This document shows positions 58,286 to 59,027 of a stretch of DNA of 59,027 nucleotides, piece by piece. How positions within the stretch are numbered: position 1 is the stretch's first letter; each line of letters begins with the position of its first letter. The position numbers were made by a program, and so were the translations under genes. This stretch comes from Candidatus Hydrogenedentota bacterium (GTDB taxonomy: Bacteria; Hydrogenedentota; Hydrogenedentia; Hydrogenedentales; SLHB01): NCBI GenBank assembly GCA_016209895.1, contig JACQVH010000059.1:1-59027 (forward strand), read 5' to 3'. The notes beneath the pieces are model-generated. The model did no database searches. It was not told the origin of the DNA and saw nothing but the letters and a program-made list of their open reading frames with translations.

Positions 58286-59027
58286 ATGGCTAAGACGATG
58301 GGTGTGGGAGTGGTTGGTACCGGCTGGGTTTCGGGCGAGCATATTCGAGCCTTTCAGGAGAACCCGCATACCGAGGTCCGAGCGCTGTGTTCGCGGACCG
58401 AGGCGAGCGCCAAGGCGAAGGCGGCTGAGTGCGGCATTGACTGCGCGGTCTTCACCGATTACGGACAAATGCTCGACAAGGCGGGGATTGACATTGTCGC
58501 GGTCGCCACGCCGCCCGACCGCCATCGCGACGAGGCCGTAGCGGCGGCCGAGGCCGGCAAACATCTCTTGCTGGAAAAAGCCATCGCGACGACACTCGAA
58601 GACGCTCGCGCCATCCGCGGCGCCGTGGCCAAGGCCCGGGTGAAGTCCGTGGTGAGTTTCGTACTGCGCTGGAACCCGCTTTTTGAAATCATCAAGAATC
58701 TGCTCGACGATAACGCCATCGGCAACCTGTTTTTCGCGGAGGTGGACTATTTCCACGGTATCGGCCCCTGGTATAAGCAATATAAATGGAACGTGAAGAA
58801 GGAGGTGGGGACGAGTTCGCTGTTGTCGGCGGGCTGCCATGCCATGGACGGCCTGCGCTGGTTCATGGGCGGCGAGATAGTCGAGGTGTTTCAATACTCG
58901 GCCTTCGGAAAAGGCCCTGACTTTCTCGATTACGAATACAATCCTACCAGTTGTACCGTTTGTAAGTTCGCTGATGGACGAATCGGCAAGGTCGCGTCCT
59001 GCGTCGAATGCGTACAGCCCTACGTGT
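58286..59027 (+). CDS. Gfo/Idh/MocA-type dehydrogenase (3' end outside window)
   Basis: The first 247 residues of an NAD(P)-dependent dehydrogenase. The Rossmann motif VGVVGTGWVSGEH is near residue 6. AVATPPDRHRDEAVAAAEAG near 72 and HLLLEKAIATT (family EKP-like motif with Lys) are conserved. HGIGPWYKQYKW and SAGCHAMDGLRWFMGG near 190 belong to the C-terminal domain. AAGGAG lies 10 bases before the ATG. The gene runs off the window. Sugar or inositol oxidation is likely, coupled to the isomerase encoded upstream. Confidence 0.9.
   Translation, partial: MAKTMGVGVVGTGWVSGEHIRAFQENPHTEVRALCSRTEASAKAKAAECGIDCAVFTDYGQMLDKAGIDIVAVATPPDRHRDEAVAAAEAGKHLLLEKAIATTLEDARAIRGAVAKARVKSVVSFVLRWNPLFEIIKNLLDDNAIGNLFFAEVDYFHGIGPWYKQYKWNVKKEVGTSSLLSAGCHAMDGLRWFMGGEIVEVFQYSAFGKGPDFLDYEYNPTSCTVCKFADGRIGKVASCVECVQPYV

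Overview
The window is a chromosomal segment of a diderm, heterotrophic bacterium. Evidence for this is the rpsB-tsf-pyrH-frr-uppS-cdsA core block, a LolC/LolD lipoprotein-release pair, dapA/dapB, one tRNA-Val, and several secreted or cytosolic carbohydrate-active proteins (GH38 mannosidase, six-hairpin glycosidase, DUF6259, DUF6807, sialidase-like propeller, fucose-isomerase-like protein). This mix, together with many dispersed palindromic and stutter-like repeats, resembles uncultured PVC/Hydrogenedentes-type genomes. That placement is an impression from gene content only.

Layout. 1-6.8 kb: a restriction/defence operon with a helicase-nuclease (cut by the window edge), an ATPase with an OLD/TOPRIM-like tail, and a DNA methyltransferase whose SAM motif is split by a 366-residue intein. 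The intein carries a DUF559/Vsr-like nuclease and is crowded with palindromic repeats. 7-8 kb: a stand-alone AICAR formyltransferase, convergent to it. 8.4-17.7 kb: housekeeping genes, all rightward. 17.7-24.8 kb: a glycosidase-like protein, dapA, dapB, two related tiny hydrophobic peptides (one interrupted by TGA) and a SUMF1-sialidase protein. 24.8-35.6 kb: repeat-rich DNA, then a leftward defence island with hsdR-hsdS-DUF3800-hsdM, a decapitated second hsdS abutting a PIN-toxin fragment, and a DarT/DarG toxin-antitoxin pair. 35.8-45.6 kb: a secreted beta-propeller protein, a membrane protein, an FmdB-like zinc ribbon, two lipoproteins, VapBC, the GH38 mannosidase and a DUF6807 protein. 45.7-52.3 kb: tRNA-Val, then a continuous leftward metal/thiol-stress region. 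52.5-59 kb: an MFS transporter, a glycosidase, an isomerase and the start of a Gfo/Idh/MocA dehydrogenase.

Two parts look most novel. The first is the intein-bearing methyltransferase, where a homing-type nuclease and mobile palindromes share one reading frame. The second is the 45.8-52.3 kb region. It combines a Tat-exported peptide with nine cysteines in CX5C spacing, its likely MNIO (DUF692) modification enzyme, the DUF2063 partner, a TlpA thioredoxin, a DsrE protein and a MerR regulator with the mercury-type cysteine triad. A well-formed MerR promoter then drives a second exported Cys-rich peptide and a thioredoxin-like/HMA membrane fusion, followed by an ECF sigma/anti-sigma pair. It looks like a bufferin-type RiPP system wired to a thiophilic-metal sensor.
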